Source: Martinezella lusitana
Lineage (GTDB): Bacteria; Pseudomonadota; Alphaproteobacteria; Rhizobiales; Rhizobiaceae
Assembly (NCBI RefSeq): GCF_016901135.1
Contig: NZ_JAFEVL010000075.1
Location: 496,001-560,000, forward strand
Reading direction: 5' to 3'
DNA: 64,000 bases
The position numbers were made by a program, and so were the translations under genes. Position 1 is the stretch's first letter; the number at the start of each line of letters is the position of its first letter. Positions 23,802-32,842 of this stretch are shown here, in pieces. The notes under the pieces are model-generated. The model did not search any database. It was not told where the DNA came from and saw nothing but the letters and a program-made list of their open reading frames with translations.

Positions 23802-26407
23802 TTCCTCACGACCCCTTTTAGTCCGCCCCCGATGAGGAATGTGGCATCCATCAACGCGATCATGGGACTCACACCTCCCGAAACAGCCAGATAGCGTGGC
23901 TGCCATTCGGGATGGAATTTGGATTTGAAGGCACGAAGCCCTTTGAAATTGTAGAAACGTTCGCCGTGTTCGAACACGGTCCCCCCGACCCTGTCCCAAA
24001 CCGGCGCCGACTCCCGTCTCGACATGCCCGAAAGCGGCGCCATACCCAGATTGAATCGATGAAACCCCTGCTCCTTGAGGTATTCGAGGATCTGCACGAA
24101 CAGAAAATCCATCGACCCCTTCGGAGCATCGGGCGAAAAACGCATCAGATCGACGGACCCCTCTTCCTTGGTTTCCGTCATCAGAATATTCGCAAAAGCG
24201 ACGATCTTACCATCCTTTTTCAACACGCCGACCGGCTGCGAGCTCACATAGTCCGGATCGAAAGCGCCCAGCGAAAAACCCTTTTCCTTGGCATTGTGGT
24301 CTGCGAGCCACGTATCCGAAACATGCTCGAGCTGATCCATGATTTCGGGCACATGTTGAGGATCGATAACGGCAAATTCTAGTCCGTCACGCACTGCCCT
24401 GCTCGCCGTCTGCCGAAGATTGGCCCATTTGCCGCCCTTCAGCTCGAAATTCGCGAGCTGAACCACCGCCAGTTCGCCGAGCTTGAAGGCACGCAGGCCG
24501 GCATCCGCGCAATAGGACAACAGCGCCGGCGAGATCTGATAGAAGACCGAGCGGCAACCGGCGGCACGGGCGGCCTCGACAAATCGCCAGATGAGATCGG
24601 GGAGTGCCTGACGTGGGCCGACGGGATCGAACAGCGCGATCCATGAACGGCCCTGCTTGCCATACATGATGAAGGCATCGCCCTTTTCCGAGAACATGAT
24701 GCTCTTATCGCCCATGCGCACCAGATTGGCGTCGGCAATCCCCTGTTTCCGGACGACTTCGACGGCCCGCTCAACCGCATGGTCCGTCACCGGTTCCAGC
24801 CGCTTCGTCGCGGGACGCAACAGGCTGAAGATGGCAATCGCCGATGAAACAATGGAAATGCCGAGCACGGCACGAAGGCCGCGCGGCGCCTCGTCTGCGA
24901 ATTCAAATTGCCACCAGAGCTGATTGCTGTAGCCGACATCGCGGTAGACGAAGAACAGGATGACGATGGCGCCGATGCAGACGACCGCAATGGCCGTCAG
25001 CCATCCGGCCGTGAGCGCTTGGCTCAGCAGAGATGCCGGGCGGGTGAACAACCGGCGGCTGACGACGAGGCTGAAGACGAGAAACGCCAGCAACCCGGCC
25101 TCGACGATGGCAATGGCCTTCAAGAGCGACAGCAGCAGTGCAAGCACCGCCGAGAAGATCGATACCCACCAGGCCCCGTCGAGACGCTGGCTGAGACCGC
25201 GCGCGGCAACGATCATGGCCACGCCCAGAATGCTGGACAGGAAATGCGCGCTTTCGACGAGCGGCAGCGGCACATAGTCGGAAAGGACGATCAGATTCTG
25301 GTCCGGCGTCGGCGTCACACTCGAAAATACCAGCATCATGCCGAGCAGCAGCCCGAAAGCCGACAGCAGCTGCGGCATCAGCCTGCCGCCGACGCGGCGC
25401 ATGCTGGAGGCAACCGGATGATCGACGAAACGGCGCAATTCCGCGACCGAGATCGCCGCGATCGCGATGACAAGCGGAATGACGTTGTAGATGACGCGGT
25501 AAAGAACCAGCGAACTCAGAACGGCGTCCTCGTTCACCGAGCTGCCGAGCCAGGCGATGATGATCGTCTCGAAAACGCCGAAGCCGGCCGGAACGTGGCT
25601 TAGCACGCCAAGACCAACGGCGATGGCATAGATGGCGAAGAAGGCCGGCCAGCCGATGGCCGTTTCCGGCAGCAACACGTAAAGTACCGACGCCGACGCG
25701 GCGATGTCGAATGCGGTCACCAGGAATTGCCGTGACCAGGTTCGCGAATCCGGCAAGCGAACGGCGATCGGCCCTATGCGCACTTCCCGGCCGTTGCGGC
25801 CGATAAAGACGACGAAGGCAAGTGCTGCAAGAATGGCGACGGCGATCAGGCGAAGCCACAGGCCGTTGACATTGATCAGCGGTCCGATCTCGTCGGCGAT
25901 GACCAACAATGCGATGGCGCCGACAGCGGCAAGGCCGAGGCCGAAGGCAAGCGTCACGAAAGCGATGACGCGGGTGATATCGTCAGGCGACAGGCCGAGC
26001 CGCGTATAGGCGCGGTAGCGGATCGCGCCGGCGCTGAGCGCGCCGAAGCCTGCCGTGTTGCCCACCGCATAGGCGCTGAATGATGTCAGTGCCACATGCG
26101 GAAACGGCAGCCGCTTGCCGATATATTCCAGCGCGTTCTGGTCGTAATAGATCAGGGAGAGGAAGCTCAGCCCCGTGAACAGCAGGGCGAGCAGGATGGA
26201 GGAAATCTTCGTCGTCGTCAGAGCATGCACGACGTCGTCGTAGCGCACCTCGTTCGTCAGACCGAAGATCGCATAGGCGGCGATGCAGAAGACGGCGACG
26301 GTCAGAACGGCAGCGATCAGCGTGCGGTATCGGTTCAGGAAACCGCTGATACCGCCACGCTCTTCCAATTCCTCATCGGCTTTTTCCAGATCGATTGGCG
26401 TCGACAT
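23798..26407 (-). CDS. lpiA: Lysyl-phosphatidylglycerol synthase/flippase LpiA (MprF family)
   Basis: An 869-residue MprF-type protein. The N-terminal two thirds contain about 14 membrane helices forming the flippase; the cytoplasmic C-terminal domain (about residues 545-860) transfers lysine from lysyl-tRNA to phosphatidylglycerol. Typical segments are SYCADAGLRAFKLGE, GGKWANLRQTASRAVRDG and MDFLFVQILEYLKEQG. Lysyl-PG lowers negative surface charge and helps resist cationic peptides and acid. It is the first gene of the lpiA-atvA operon; in R. tropici the operon is acid-induced. Confidence 0.95.
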   Translation of the reverse strand: MSTPIDLEKADEELEERGGISGFLNRYRTLIAAVLTVAVFCIAAYAIFGLTNEVRYDDVVHALTTTKISSILLALLFTGLSFLSLIYYDQNALEYIGKRLPFPHVALTSFSAYAVGNTAGFGALSAGAIRYRAYTRLGLSPDDITRVIAFVTLAFGLGLAAVGAIALLVIADEIGPLINVNGLWLRLIAVAILAALAFVVFIGRNGREVRIGPIAVRLPDSRTWSRQFLVTAFDIAASASVLYVLLPETAIGWPAFFAIYAIAVGLGVLSHVPAGFGVFETIIIAWLGSSVNEDAVLSSLVLYRVIYNVIPLVIAIAAISVAELRRFVDHPVASSMRRVGGRLMPQLLSAFGLLLGMMLVFSSVTPTPDQNLIVLSDYVPLPLVESAHFLSSILGVAMIVAARGLSQRLDGAWWVSIFSAVLALLLSLLKAIAIVEAGLLAFLVFSLVVSRRLFTRPASLLSQALTAGWLTAIAVVCIGAIVILFFVYRDVGYSNQLWWQFEFADEAPRGLRAVLGISIVSSAIAIFSLLRPATKRLEPVTDHAVERAVEVVRKQGIADANLVRMGDKSIMFSEKGDAFIMYGKQGRSWIALFDPVGPRQALPDLIWRFVEAARAAGCRSVFYQISPALLSYCADAGLRAFKLGELAVVQLANFELKGGKWANLRQTASRAVRDGLEFAVIDPQHVPEIMDQLEHVSDTWLADHNAKEKGFSLGAFDPDYVSSQPVGVLKKDGKIVAFANILMTETKEEGSVDLMRFSPDAPKGSMDFLFVQILEYLKEQGFHRFNLGMAPLSGMSRRESAPVWDRVGGTVFEHGERFYNFKGLRAFKSKFHPEWQPRYLAVSGGVSPMIALMDATFLIGGGLKGVVRK

Positions 26408-26837
26408 GTTCTACCTGTTTATCTTGACTTTCGCCGGCCCGATTGCTCGGATATTCAGTAACAGCGACTATGCGTCTTCGTGTTGCCGTCTACACTTCTT
26501 TCGACAGGCCCGTTGTGACGCGTGCTCCCATCGTTCTGAATTTAGGCAATTTTGGCGCAGGCCCCATTCCACCAGCACTGGATCTGTTATTATTTACCGG
26601 ATTTTGTCATTCACCCGGATTTTAAGCTTATCCACACACAAAAGTGACCGGCCTACCCTGCCTTAAGCGCAGCTCCCTATCAGGAAATTACAACCGGGTC
26701 ACCTGTCCCCCCACGCCTTTCGAACGAAGATATCGTTCCAATCGCGCACAGCCCCACAGCGCGAGTTTGCCTGAGCCCTTCAGGCTGATCACACGCAGTG
26801 CCGCCGAACGACGTAGCCAGCCGAGATCAATGCGGGA
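26408..26837. other. Untranslated region upstream of lpiA
   Basis: About 430 bases without a convincing gene, between the lpiA start and the stop of the leftward MmyB-type regulator. It must hold the lpiA promoter. I see a short palindrome GAACGA-N5-TCGTTC at 26728-26744 and AT-rich stretches at 26580-26640, but cannot assign a -35/-10 pair or a known regulator site. Confidence 0.4.
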
Positions 26838-27701
26838 TCAGGCCTTCTCGTTCAGCTGCAGCAGCTCCTTCAGCTTCTCCTGGGTCCCGTCGTCCTCGAG
26901 CGGTGTGTAGACGACCAACTTCATATCCGTTCGATCGATAACGGCAAGCGCTGTATATTCGAACGTCATCAAGCCCCCGTGCGGATGACACAAGCGCTTG
27001 TGACCGGTCAATGGCCGCTGCACCTCCTGTCTGGGCCACCAGGCGCGAAACTCCGGGCTATCTCGCATCAAGGTCGCTATGAGCCGCTCAAAGTCAGGAT
27101 CGCCGGCATAGCGGGCGCTATCCGCACGGAACATCGCAAGCGAGGTCGCCGCAACGCTCTCCCAATCGACCAGAAGCTGCCGATGCGTGGGATCGGTGAA
27201 TACGCGATGTATTGTATTGCGGGCATCGCCCTGCAACAGGCCATAATCCCCGAAAATCGCCACGGCCGCCGAATTCCAGGCCAGCACGTCCCAGCGCCGG
27301 CCGAGGATATAGGCTGGCTGGCCGCTCAGGCTTGCCAGCATCCGCCGCAAAGATTCGGGAACTTGTTCCGGTCCCTGCGATATCGTCTCTGTCGGCGGTC
27401 GATCGCTCAGGGCAAAGAGATGCCGCCGCTCGGCAGCATCAAGCCTCAAAGCGTCGGCGAGCGCCGACAACACTTCCGCCGATGCGCGTACGTCCCGCCC
27501 CTGCTCCAGCCAGGTGTACCAGGTGGTCCCGACGCCGGCGAGAAGCGCCACCTCCTCCCGCCTGAGCCCCGGCGTCCGCCGGCGGAATCCGCCCGGCAGC
27601 CCGACGCCGGCCGGCGTCAGCTTCTCCCGGCGCGAGCGCAGGAAAGCACCGAATTCGCGGCGTCTGGCGGTGAGGACCGCCTCGTTCTGATGGATGTTCA
27701 T
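26838..27701 (-). CDS. Helix-turn-helix regulator with MmyB-like ligand-binding domain
   Basis: A 287-residue XRE-type regulator. The N-terminal HTH (about 14-85) includes LRREEVALLAGVGTTWYTWL and ASAEVLSALADALRL; the motif TPGLRREEVA is the hallmark of this group. The C-terminal MmyB-like PAS-type domain starts around ILGRRWDVLAWNSAA, which in relatives binds fatty acid. It is divergent from a short-chain dehydrogenase gene with about 100 bases between, so it probably controls that gene and itself. Confidence 0.92.
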   Translation of the reverse strand: MNIHQNEAVLTARRREFGAFLRSRREKLTPAGVGLPGGFRRRTPGLRREEVALLAGVGTTWYTWLEQGRDVRASAEVLSALADALRLDAAERRHLFALSDRPPTETISQGPEQVPESLRRMLASLSGQPAYILGRRWDVLAWNSAAVAIFGDYGLLQGDARNTIHRVFTDPTHRQLLVDWESVAATSLAMFRADSARYAGDPDFERLIATLMRDSPEFRAWWPRQEVQRPLTGHKRLCHPHGGLMTFEYTALAVIDRTDMKLVVYTPLEDDGTQEKLKELLQLNEKA

Positions 27702-27803
27702 CCACGCATCATAGCAGGATTGATACTAGGATAAAGCCGGAACTGTTTATCACCTTCTCGAGCTGTCAAATATTGTCGCGGAAACGAAATGGAGGCGCCC
27801 GCG

Positions 27804-28622
27804 ATGGATGTGAGCGACAAGACGATACTGATCACCGGCTCGACCGATGGCGTCGGCAGACGGGTTGCCGAACGGCTTGCCCCGACGGGCGCAACGGTGC
27901 TGATGCACGGCCGCGACAAGCCGCGCGCCGAGCATCTGCTGTCCACCATTCGCGATGCCGGCGGCAAGGCGGCCTTCTACCCGGCCGACCTTTCGTCGTT
28001 GGATGATGTTCGCAGCCTGGCGGACGCGATCGAACGCGAGCACACTCAGCTCGACGTTCTGATCAACAATGCCGGCATCGGCACCGGCGGCGGTAACCCA
28101 AAACGCGAGCTCAGCCGCGACGGGCATGAACTGCGCTTTGCGGTGAACTACCTCGCCGGCTTCCTACTGACGCGCCGCTTGTTGCCGCTGTTGAAGGCAA
28201 GCGGCCATGCACGCATCGTCAATGTATCCTCCGCGGGACAGCAACCGATAGACTTCCGTGACGTCATGCTGACCCGCGACTACAGCGGCGTGCGTGCCTA
28301 TTGCCAGAGCAAATTGGCGCAGGTCATGTTCACCCTCGACCTTGCCGAGGAACTGGCCGGCTCAGGCGTTGTCGCCAACTGCCTGCACCCGGCAACCTAT
28401 ATGGATACCACCATGGTGCGACAGGCCGGCGTGGCGCCCTTGAGCACCGTCGATCAGGGTGCGGACGCCATTCTCAATCTCGCTGCTAGCGCCGACATCG
28501 AAGGCTCTTCCGGTCTCTATTACGATGGGCGACGGCCCTCCCGCGCCAATGCCCAAGCCTATGATGCAAGCGCCCGCGAGCGACTTCGCACCCTCAGCCA
28601 AGACCTTACCGGCCTCGCCTGA
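27804..28622 (+). CDS. SDR family NAD(P)-dependent oxidoreductase
   Basis: A 272-residue classical short-chain dehydrogenase: cofactor motif TGSTDGVG, LINNAGIG, catalytic serine in IVNVSSAGQ and YCQSK as the YxxxK pair. GGAGG at 27791-27795 with 8-base spacing supports the ATG at 27804; an upstream ATG at 27789 overlaps that ribosome site. It is divergent from the MmyB-type regulator and 43 bases before a second SDR gene. Confidence 0.9.
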   Translation: MDVSDKTILITGSTDGVGRRVAERLAPTGATVLMHGRDKPRAEHLLSTIRDAGGKAAFYPADLSSLDDVRSLADAIEREHTQLDVLINNAGIGTGGGNPKRELSRDGHELRFAVNYLAGFLLTRRLLPLLKASGHARIVNVSSAGQQPIDFRDVMLTRDYSGVRAYCQSKLAQVMFTLDLAEELAGSGVVANCLHPATYMDTTMVRQAGVAPLSTVDQGADAILNLAASADIEGSSGLYYDGRRPSRANAQAYDASARERLRTLSQDLTGLA

Positions 28623-28665
28623 CCTCATCAATTCCATCATCCATATTCAAAAAAGGAGACGCGAC

Positions 28666-29382
28666 ATGTCACTCCAACATGCTGTCATTATCGGCGGCTC
28701 ATCTGGCATCGGCCTTGCAACCGCGGCCGATCTTCTAGAGAAGGGCTACCGCGTCACGATCACGGGTCGCGACGAGACCAAACTGCAGGCGGCAGCGCAA
28801 AGTCTTGCGGGCGAGGTCACCACCGTCGTCATGGATGCCGCTGATCTCTACACTCTTCCCGAAGCCTTCAAGGCAATCGGCCCTCTTGATCATCTCGTCC
28901 TGGCGCTCGGTGGCGGCAATGGCGGCGGCCCCTTCGCCACGGTCGATCTCGCCGACCTCAGGAAGGGCTTCGAGCAAAAGACATTGGCACATTTTGCCTG
29001 CGCTCAGGCCTGCCTTCCCTTTCTTTCGAAGGAAGGCAGCATCACCTTCGTCTCGGCCGTCTCAGCACAAGCCGCCCTGCCAGGCACGGCTGGACTCGGC
29101 GCCGTCAACGCCGCCATTGCCGCGCTTGCGCCCATTCTGGCGGTCGAGCTGAAGCCGATCCGGGTGAATTGCGTTTCCCCCGGCGTCGTCGAGACGCCCT
29201 GGTGGGATTTCCTTGGAGACGATCAGAAGGCACCGGTTTTTGCCGGTTTTGCCGCGCGTACCCCGGTTGGACGCGTCGGTCGCCCGGAGGAGATTGCCCA
29301 GGCCATCGCCTTCCTGATCGGCAACGGTTTCACCAGTGGCCACACATTGATCTGCGACGGCGGTATCCGCCTCGGCCAATAA
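28666..29382 (+). CDS. SDR-like protein lacking the catalytic Tyr/Lys pair
   Basis: A 238-residue Rossmann protein with an intact cofactor motif (IGGSSGIG at 9-16) and the C-terminal NCVSPGVVETPWW and DGGIRLGQ elements. At the active site the expected YxxxK reads LGAVN (about 144-148), so both tyrosine and lysine are missing, while a serine remains at FVSAVSA. NNAG is replaced by LALGGGNG. AAAAGGAG lies 7 bases before the ATG. It may be a non-catalytic or altered dehydrogenase, co-expressed with the preceding SDR. Confidence 0.88.
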   Translation: MSLQHAVIIGGSSGIGLATAADLLEKGYRVTITGRDETKLQAAAQSLAGEVTTVVMDAADLYTLPEAFKAIGPLDHLVLALGGGNGGGPFATVDLADLRKGFEQKTLAHFACAQACLPFLSKEGSITFVSAVSAQAALPGTAGLGAVNAAIAALAPILAVELKPIRVNCVSPGVVETPWWDFLGDDQKAPVFAGFAARTPVGRVGRPEEIAQAIAFLIGNGFTSGHTLICDGGIRLGQ

Positions 29383-29484
29383 CGGCTGCACGTTGCCCAC
29401 GCCAAGTCACTGCCGGTCATCATCGGCAATGACGTCTTTATCTAAAATCAAGAAAGGATAGAGCGATCCACGACGACCGATGGA

Positions 29485-29670
29485 TGTTTACGATCCTGGG
29501 TGCCTACAAACGTAGGTGGGCGCCGTGTGTCTAAGCCCAGGGGCCTAGCCAGGGACAGCTCCCTTTGGATCGAGTATGGCCCCAGGGATTGTGGTTCCTG
29601 TCGGGAAGCGCAGACCGCACGTCCTATATAAGGCGGATTGCGACATCGCACCAGTGGGTGCGAGCAGGCG
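29485..29670 (-). ncRNA. ssrS: 6S RNA candidate (ssrS) downstream of zapA
   Basis: Structured non-coding stretch just downstream of zapA, the place where 6S RNA is encoded in many proteobacteria. The minus-strand RNA can form a 10-bp arm with one mismatch (29536-29545 with 29578-29587) closed by hairpin AGGGA/TCCCT (29551-29564). It also forms a 7-bp hairpin TCGCACC/GGTGCGA (29646-29663) and a side hairpin CCTAC/GTAGG near 29502-29515. An extended rod with a terminal hairpin fits 6S RNA. Ends are approximate; a covariance-model search would decide. Confidence 0.6.
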
Positions 29671-29688
29671 GTTCGAGAAATATGATAC

Positions 29689-30066
29689 TCAATTCGGCTC
29701 GGCGCTCGACCGGACCAGCAGTTTCTCAGTGATACCCTGAATCCGTGTCGTCACCTCGTCGATGACAGTGGCCAGCGTTTCATCGGCGCGGGTGCTGGCG
29801 GCAAGCACGGTGTCGCGGTTGCTGCGCAGGTTCTCCAGCTCGCCTTCCAATACCGAGACGCGGCGCGTCAGCTCCGACACCTCATCCATGATCATGATGC
29901 CGGCCATGACGGTCAGGCGCAGATCGCCGATCTCGCCGAACTGGCTCTTCAAATGCAGAACATAGCGGTCGAAACGATTGGCGAGATCCGTCAGATGCTC
30001 TTCCTGCCCCTCTTCGCAGGCCATCCGGTAGGCTTTGCCGTCGATCGTTACCGTTACCTGTGCCAT
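29689..30066 (-). CDS. zapA: Cell division protein ZapA
   Basis: A 125-residue ZapA-type protein that bundles FtsZ filaments. It starts MAQVTVTIDGKAYRMACEEG and continues EEHLTDLANRFDRYV, the family fold, then a long coiled coil (about 60-115). It lies 50 bases downstream of the DUF4164 coiled-coil gene and just upstream of the 6S RNA candidate. Confidence 0.93.
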   Translation of the reverse strand: MAQVTVTIDGKAYRMACEEGQEEHLTDLANRFDRYVLHLKSQFGEIGDLRLTVMAGIMIMDEVSELTRRVSVLEGELENLRSNRDTVLAASTRADETLATVIDEVTTRIQGITEKLLVRSSAEPN

Positions 30067-30117
30067 TCGACTTTCCGATCATTGCCGCTGGTGGCGACGG
30101 CTGCGCCCCGTGAGGGA

Positions 30118-30393
30118 TCAGCGGTCCAGCACGGCTCTTATGGTTTCCATCGCCGTAACAAGTCGGCGCGACACTTCGCGATTGACCTCCTCGAGCCGGT
30201 TTGCGCGGAACTCGGCCTGGTCCAGCTCCTGGGCCAGACGTGAGCGATCGGCGTGGACCCGTCGGACCTCGCCTTCTATGTCGCTTTGCGCCCGCTCCCG
30301 TTCGAAACGTCCGTCGACGGCGCTTTCCAAAGTCGAAAGCGCCTGGCGCAATTGGGCGAGCGCCGCATCCACCGTTTTGCCTGAAGGTGTCAT
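30118..30393 (-). CDS. DUF4164 family coiled-coil protein
   Basis: A 91-residue, almost wholly helical protein with heptad-like repeats (ALAQLRQALSTLESAVDG and HADRSRLAQELDQAEF), matching the DUF4164 group seen next to zapA in rhizobia. Function unknown; pairing with zapA suggests a divisome role. I chose ATG 30393; the frame stays open to a TTG at 30465 but without better support. Confidence 0.8.
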   Translation of the reverse strand: MTPSGKTVDAALAQLRQALSTLESAVDGRFERERAQSDIEGEVRRVHADRSRLAQELDQAEFRANRLEEVNREVSRRLVTAMETIRAVLDR

Positions 30394-30794
30394 GCCTTTC
30401 GATACTCCGCGCAAGGCCCGAATCAAAACATCCGGCCACTTGTCTGATTTCGCAACAATATTCAACTTGGCGACTGCACGTCAATAAAGGCAACCCTACG
30501 GCAGGGGGCCTAATCTGTGGATGAATGACCCGTTTGCCGACGATACAGGCTTTGTCGCACGATTGTCGTCTTTTGTAAAAGTGAACAGGCAAATGTCAAA
30601 AAAGTGCGGCAGCCGCCCCGGATTGGGGCCTCGATTTATTGACTTGCTCGCCCCAACTGCTATGTCTCAGCCGCCTGAGGTGACGCTGAAAATGGAGTTC
30701 GGAGGAACGTCTCCCTTTCGCCCGCCTTTCAACCGGTGGCCTCCCTCCCAAGCGTGCGGCCATCCCCCGAACCCGGAACATTGCGGAAAAACCC
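30394..30794. other. Divergent gap between DUF4164 gene and tkt, with tkt promoter candidate
   Basis: No gene in about 400 bases. A sigma-70-like promoter TTGACT (30639-30644), 16 bases, TATGTC (30661-30666) points towards tkt. A GC-rich hairpin-prone stretch lies at 30610-30630. Confidence 0.45.
30639..30666 (+). promoter_or_regulatory. Candidate sigma-70 promoter of tkt
   Basis: TTGACT and TATGTC separated by 16 bases, about 130 bases before the tkt start. It resembles the rhizobial housekeeping consensus (CTTGAC, CTATAT). Eye-based prediction only. Confidence 0.5.
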
Positions 30795-32777
30795 ATGATC
30801 TCTCGCGAACAACACGACCGGATGGCAAATGCGATCCGTTTCCTTGCCATGGATGCTGTCGAGAAGGCCAATTCCGGTCACCCCGGTTTGCCGATGGGGA
30901 TGGCGGATGTCGCCACCGTTCTCTTTAGCAAATATCTGCGCTTCGACCCGAAGAACCCCCATTGGCCGGACCGCGACCGTTTCGTCCTGTCGGCTGGCCA
31001 CGGCTCGATGCTGCTCTATTCGGTTCTTTACCTAACCGGCTATCCTGACATGACGGTCGACGAGCTGCAGCGTTTCCGCCAGCTCGGCTCCAAGACAGCC
31101 GGCCATCCGGAATATGGCCACGCCACCGGCATCGAAACCACCACCGGCCCGCTCGGCCAGGGCATTGCCAATGCCGTCGGCATGGCGATCGCTGAGCGCA
31201 AGCTGCGTGAAGAGTTCGGCTCGGAGCTGCAGGATCACCATACCTATGCCATGTGCGGCGACGGCTGCTTGATGGAGGGCATCAGCCATGAAGCCATTGC
31301 GCTCGCAGGCCATCTGAAGCTCAACAAGCTCATCCTCTTCTGGGACAACAACTCGATCACCATCGACGGCGCGATTTCGCTCTCGGATTCGACCGATCAG
31401 GTCGCCCGCTTCAAGGCCGTTCACTGGAACACGATCGAAGTCGACGGCCACGATCAGGCCGCCATCAGTGCCGCCATCGAAGCCGCCCATAAGTCCGACC
31501 GCCCGACGTTCATCGCCTGCAAGACCATCATCGGCTTCGGCGCCCCGAACAAGCAGGGCACCCACAAGGTCCACGGCTCGCCGCTCGGCGCCGAGGAAAT
31601 CGCCGCGACCCGCGTCGCGCTGAACTGGCCCTACGAGCCCTTCGTCATCCCGAACGACATCCTCTCCGAATGGCGCGCCACGGGCGAACGCTCGGTCGGC
31701 ACGCGCGTCGACTGGGAAGGCCGCCTTGCCGCTGCGGAAGCAGGCAAGAAGGCGGAATTCACCCGTCGCTTCGCGGGCGAACTGCCTGCCGGATTCGACG
31801 CCGCCATCAGCGACTACAAGAAGAAGCTCGCGGAAACCAAGCCGACGCTTGCAACCCGCAAGGCATCGGAAGACGCGCTCGAAATCATCAACGGCTTCAT
31901 TCCGGAAACGCTCGGCGGCTCCGCCGACCTGACGCCGTCGAACAACACCAAGACCAGCCAGATGAAGTCGATCACCCCGACCGATTTCTCCGGCCGCTAC
32001 ATGCACTGGGGCATTCGCGAACACGGCATGGCTGCCGCGATGAACGGCATCGCCCTGCACGGCGGTCTGATCCCCTACAGCGGCGGCTTCCTGATCTTCT
32101 CGGATTATTGCCGCCCGCCGCTCCGCCTCGCTGCCCTGATGGGCATTCGTGCCATCCACGTCCTGACGCATGATTCCATCGGCGTTGGCGAAGACGGCCC
32201 GACCCACCAGCCGGTCGAGCAGGTCGCCAGCCTGCGTGCCATCCCGAACTTCCAGCTATTCCGCCCGGCGGACGTAACCGAAACGGCGGAATGCTGGCAG
32301 ATCGCCATCAAGACGACCAACCGTCCGTCCGGTCTTGCGCTGACCCGCCAGAACCTTCTGGCCGCACGCACGGAATACAGCGAAAAGAACCTTTGCGAAC
32401 AGGGTGCCTATACGCTGGCCGGTAACGCCGACGCCAAGGTGACGATCTTCGCTTCGGGTTCCGAAGTCGAACTCGCCGTCGCAGCCCGCACGGTCCTCGA
32501 AGGCAAGGGCGTCTCCACCCGCGTCGTTTCCGTTCCCTGCACCGAACTCTTCTTCGAACAGCCGGACGCCTACCGCAAGGAAGTGCTCGGCAACTCGCCG
32601 GTCAAGGTCGCCGTCGAAGCTGGTGTTCGTGAGGGCTGGGACGCATTCATCGGTCCGGAAGGCGCCTTCATCGGCATGAAGAGCTTCGGCGCTTCCGCTC
32701 CTTACAAGGACGTCTACAAGCATTTCGGCATCACGACGGAAGCCGTGGTCGCCGCCGCCGAGGCAAAGCTTTCCTGA
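30795..32777 (+). CDS. tkt: Transketolase
   Basis: Thiamine-diphosphate enzyme moving two-carbon units in the pentose phosphate pathway. The 660-residue protein has KANSGHPGLPMGMADV near residue 22, the ThDP-binding motif GDGCLMEGISHEA near 155 ending in DNNS, and the pyrimidine-binding region with HWGIREHGMAAAMNG near 405. It is the first gene of a rightward tkt-gap-pgk-fba cluster for central carbon metabolism. Confidence 0.97.
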   Translation: MISREQHDRMANAIRFLAMDAVEKANSGHPGLPMGMADVATVLFSKYLRFDPKNPHWPDRDRFVLSAGHGSMLLYSVLYLTGYPDMTVDELQRFRQLGSKTAGHPEYGHATGIETTTGPLGQGIANAVGMAIAERKLREEFGSELQDHHTYAMCGDGCLMEGISHEAIALAGHLKLNKLILFWDNNSITIDGAISLSDSTDQVARFKAVHWNTIEVDGHDQAAISAAIEAAHKSDRPTFIACKTIIGFGAPNKQGTHKVHGSPLGAEEIAATRVALNWPYEPFVIPNDILSEWRATGERSVGTRVDWEGRLAAAEAGKKAEFTRRFAGELPAGFDAAISDYKKKLAETKPTLATRKASEDALEIINGFIPETLGGSADLTPSNNTKTSQMKSITPTDFSGRYMHWGIREHGMAAAMNGIALHGGLIPYSGGFLIFSDYCRPPLRLAALMGIRAIHVLTHDSIGVGEDGPTHQPVEQVASLRAIPNFQLFRPADVTETAECWQIAIKTTNRPSGLALTRQNLLAARTEYSEKNLCEQGAYTLAGNADAKVTIFASGSEVELAVAARTVLEGKGVSTRVVSVPCTELFFEQPDAYRKEVLGNSPVKVAVEAGVREGWDAFIGPEGAFIGMKSFGASAPYKDVYKHFGITTEAVVAAAEAKLS

Positions 32778-32797
32778 GGGCGCTGACAAGCGCTCTC
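32776..32797. other. Intercistronic hairpin between tkt and gap
   Basis: GAGGGCGCT (32776-32784) pairs with AGCGCTCTC (32789-32797) over nine positions with one G-T wobble and a 4-base loop. There is no T run after it, so it looks like an mRNA-stabilising or processing hairpin rather than a terminator. Confidence 0.5.
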
Positions 32798-32842
32798 AAA
32801 TCCAATAGATAAACACCCTGAGTGAACGGGAGTGAATTTCAA

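Noticed and set aside
26728..26744. GAACGA-N5-TCGTTC palindrome upstream of lpiA as an EcfG or LexA site
   Set aside because: The spacing fits neither GGAAC-N16/17-CGTT nor GTTC-N7-GTTC; left as an unassigned short palindrome.
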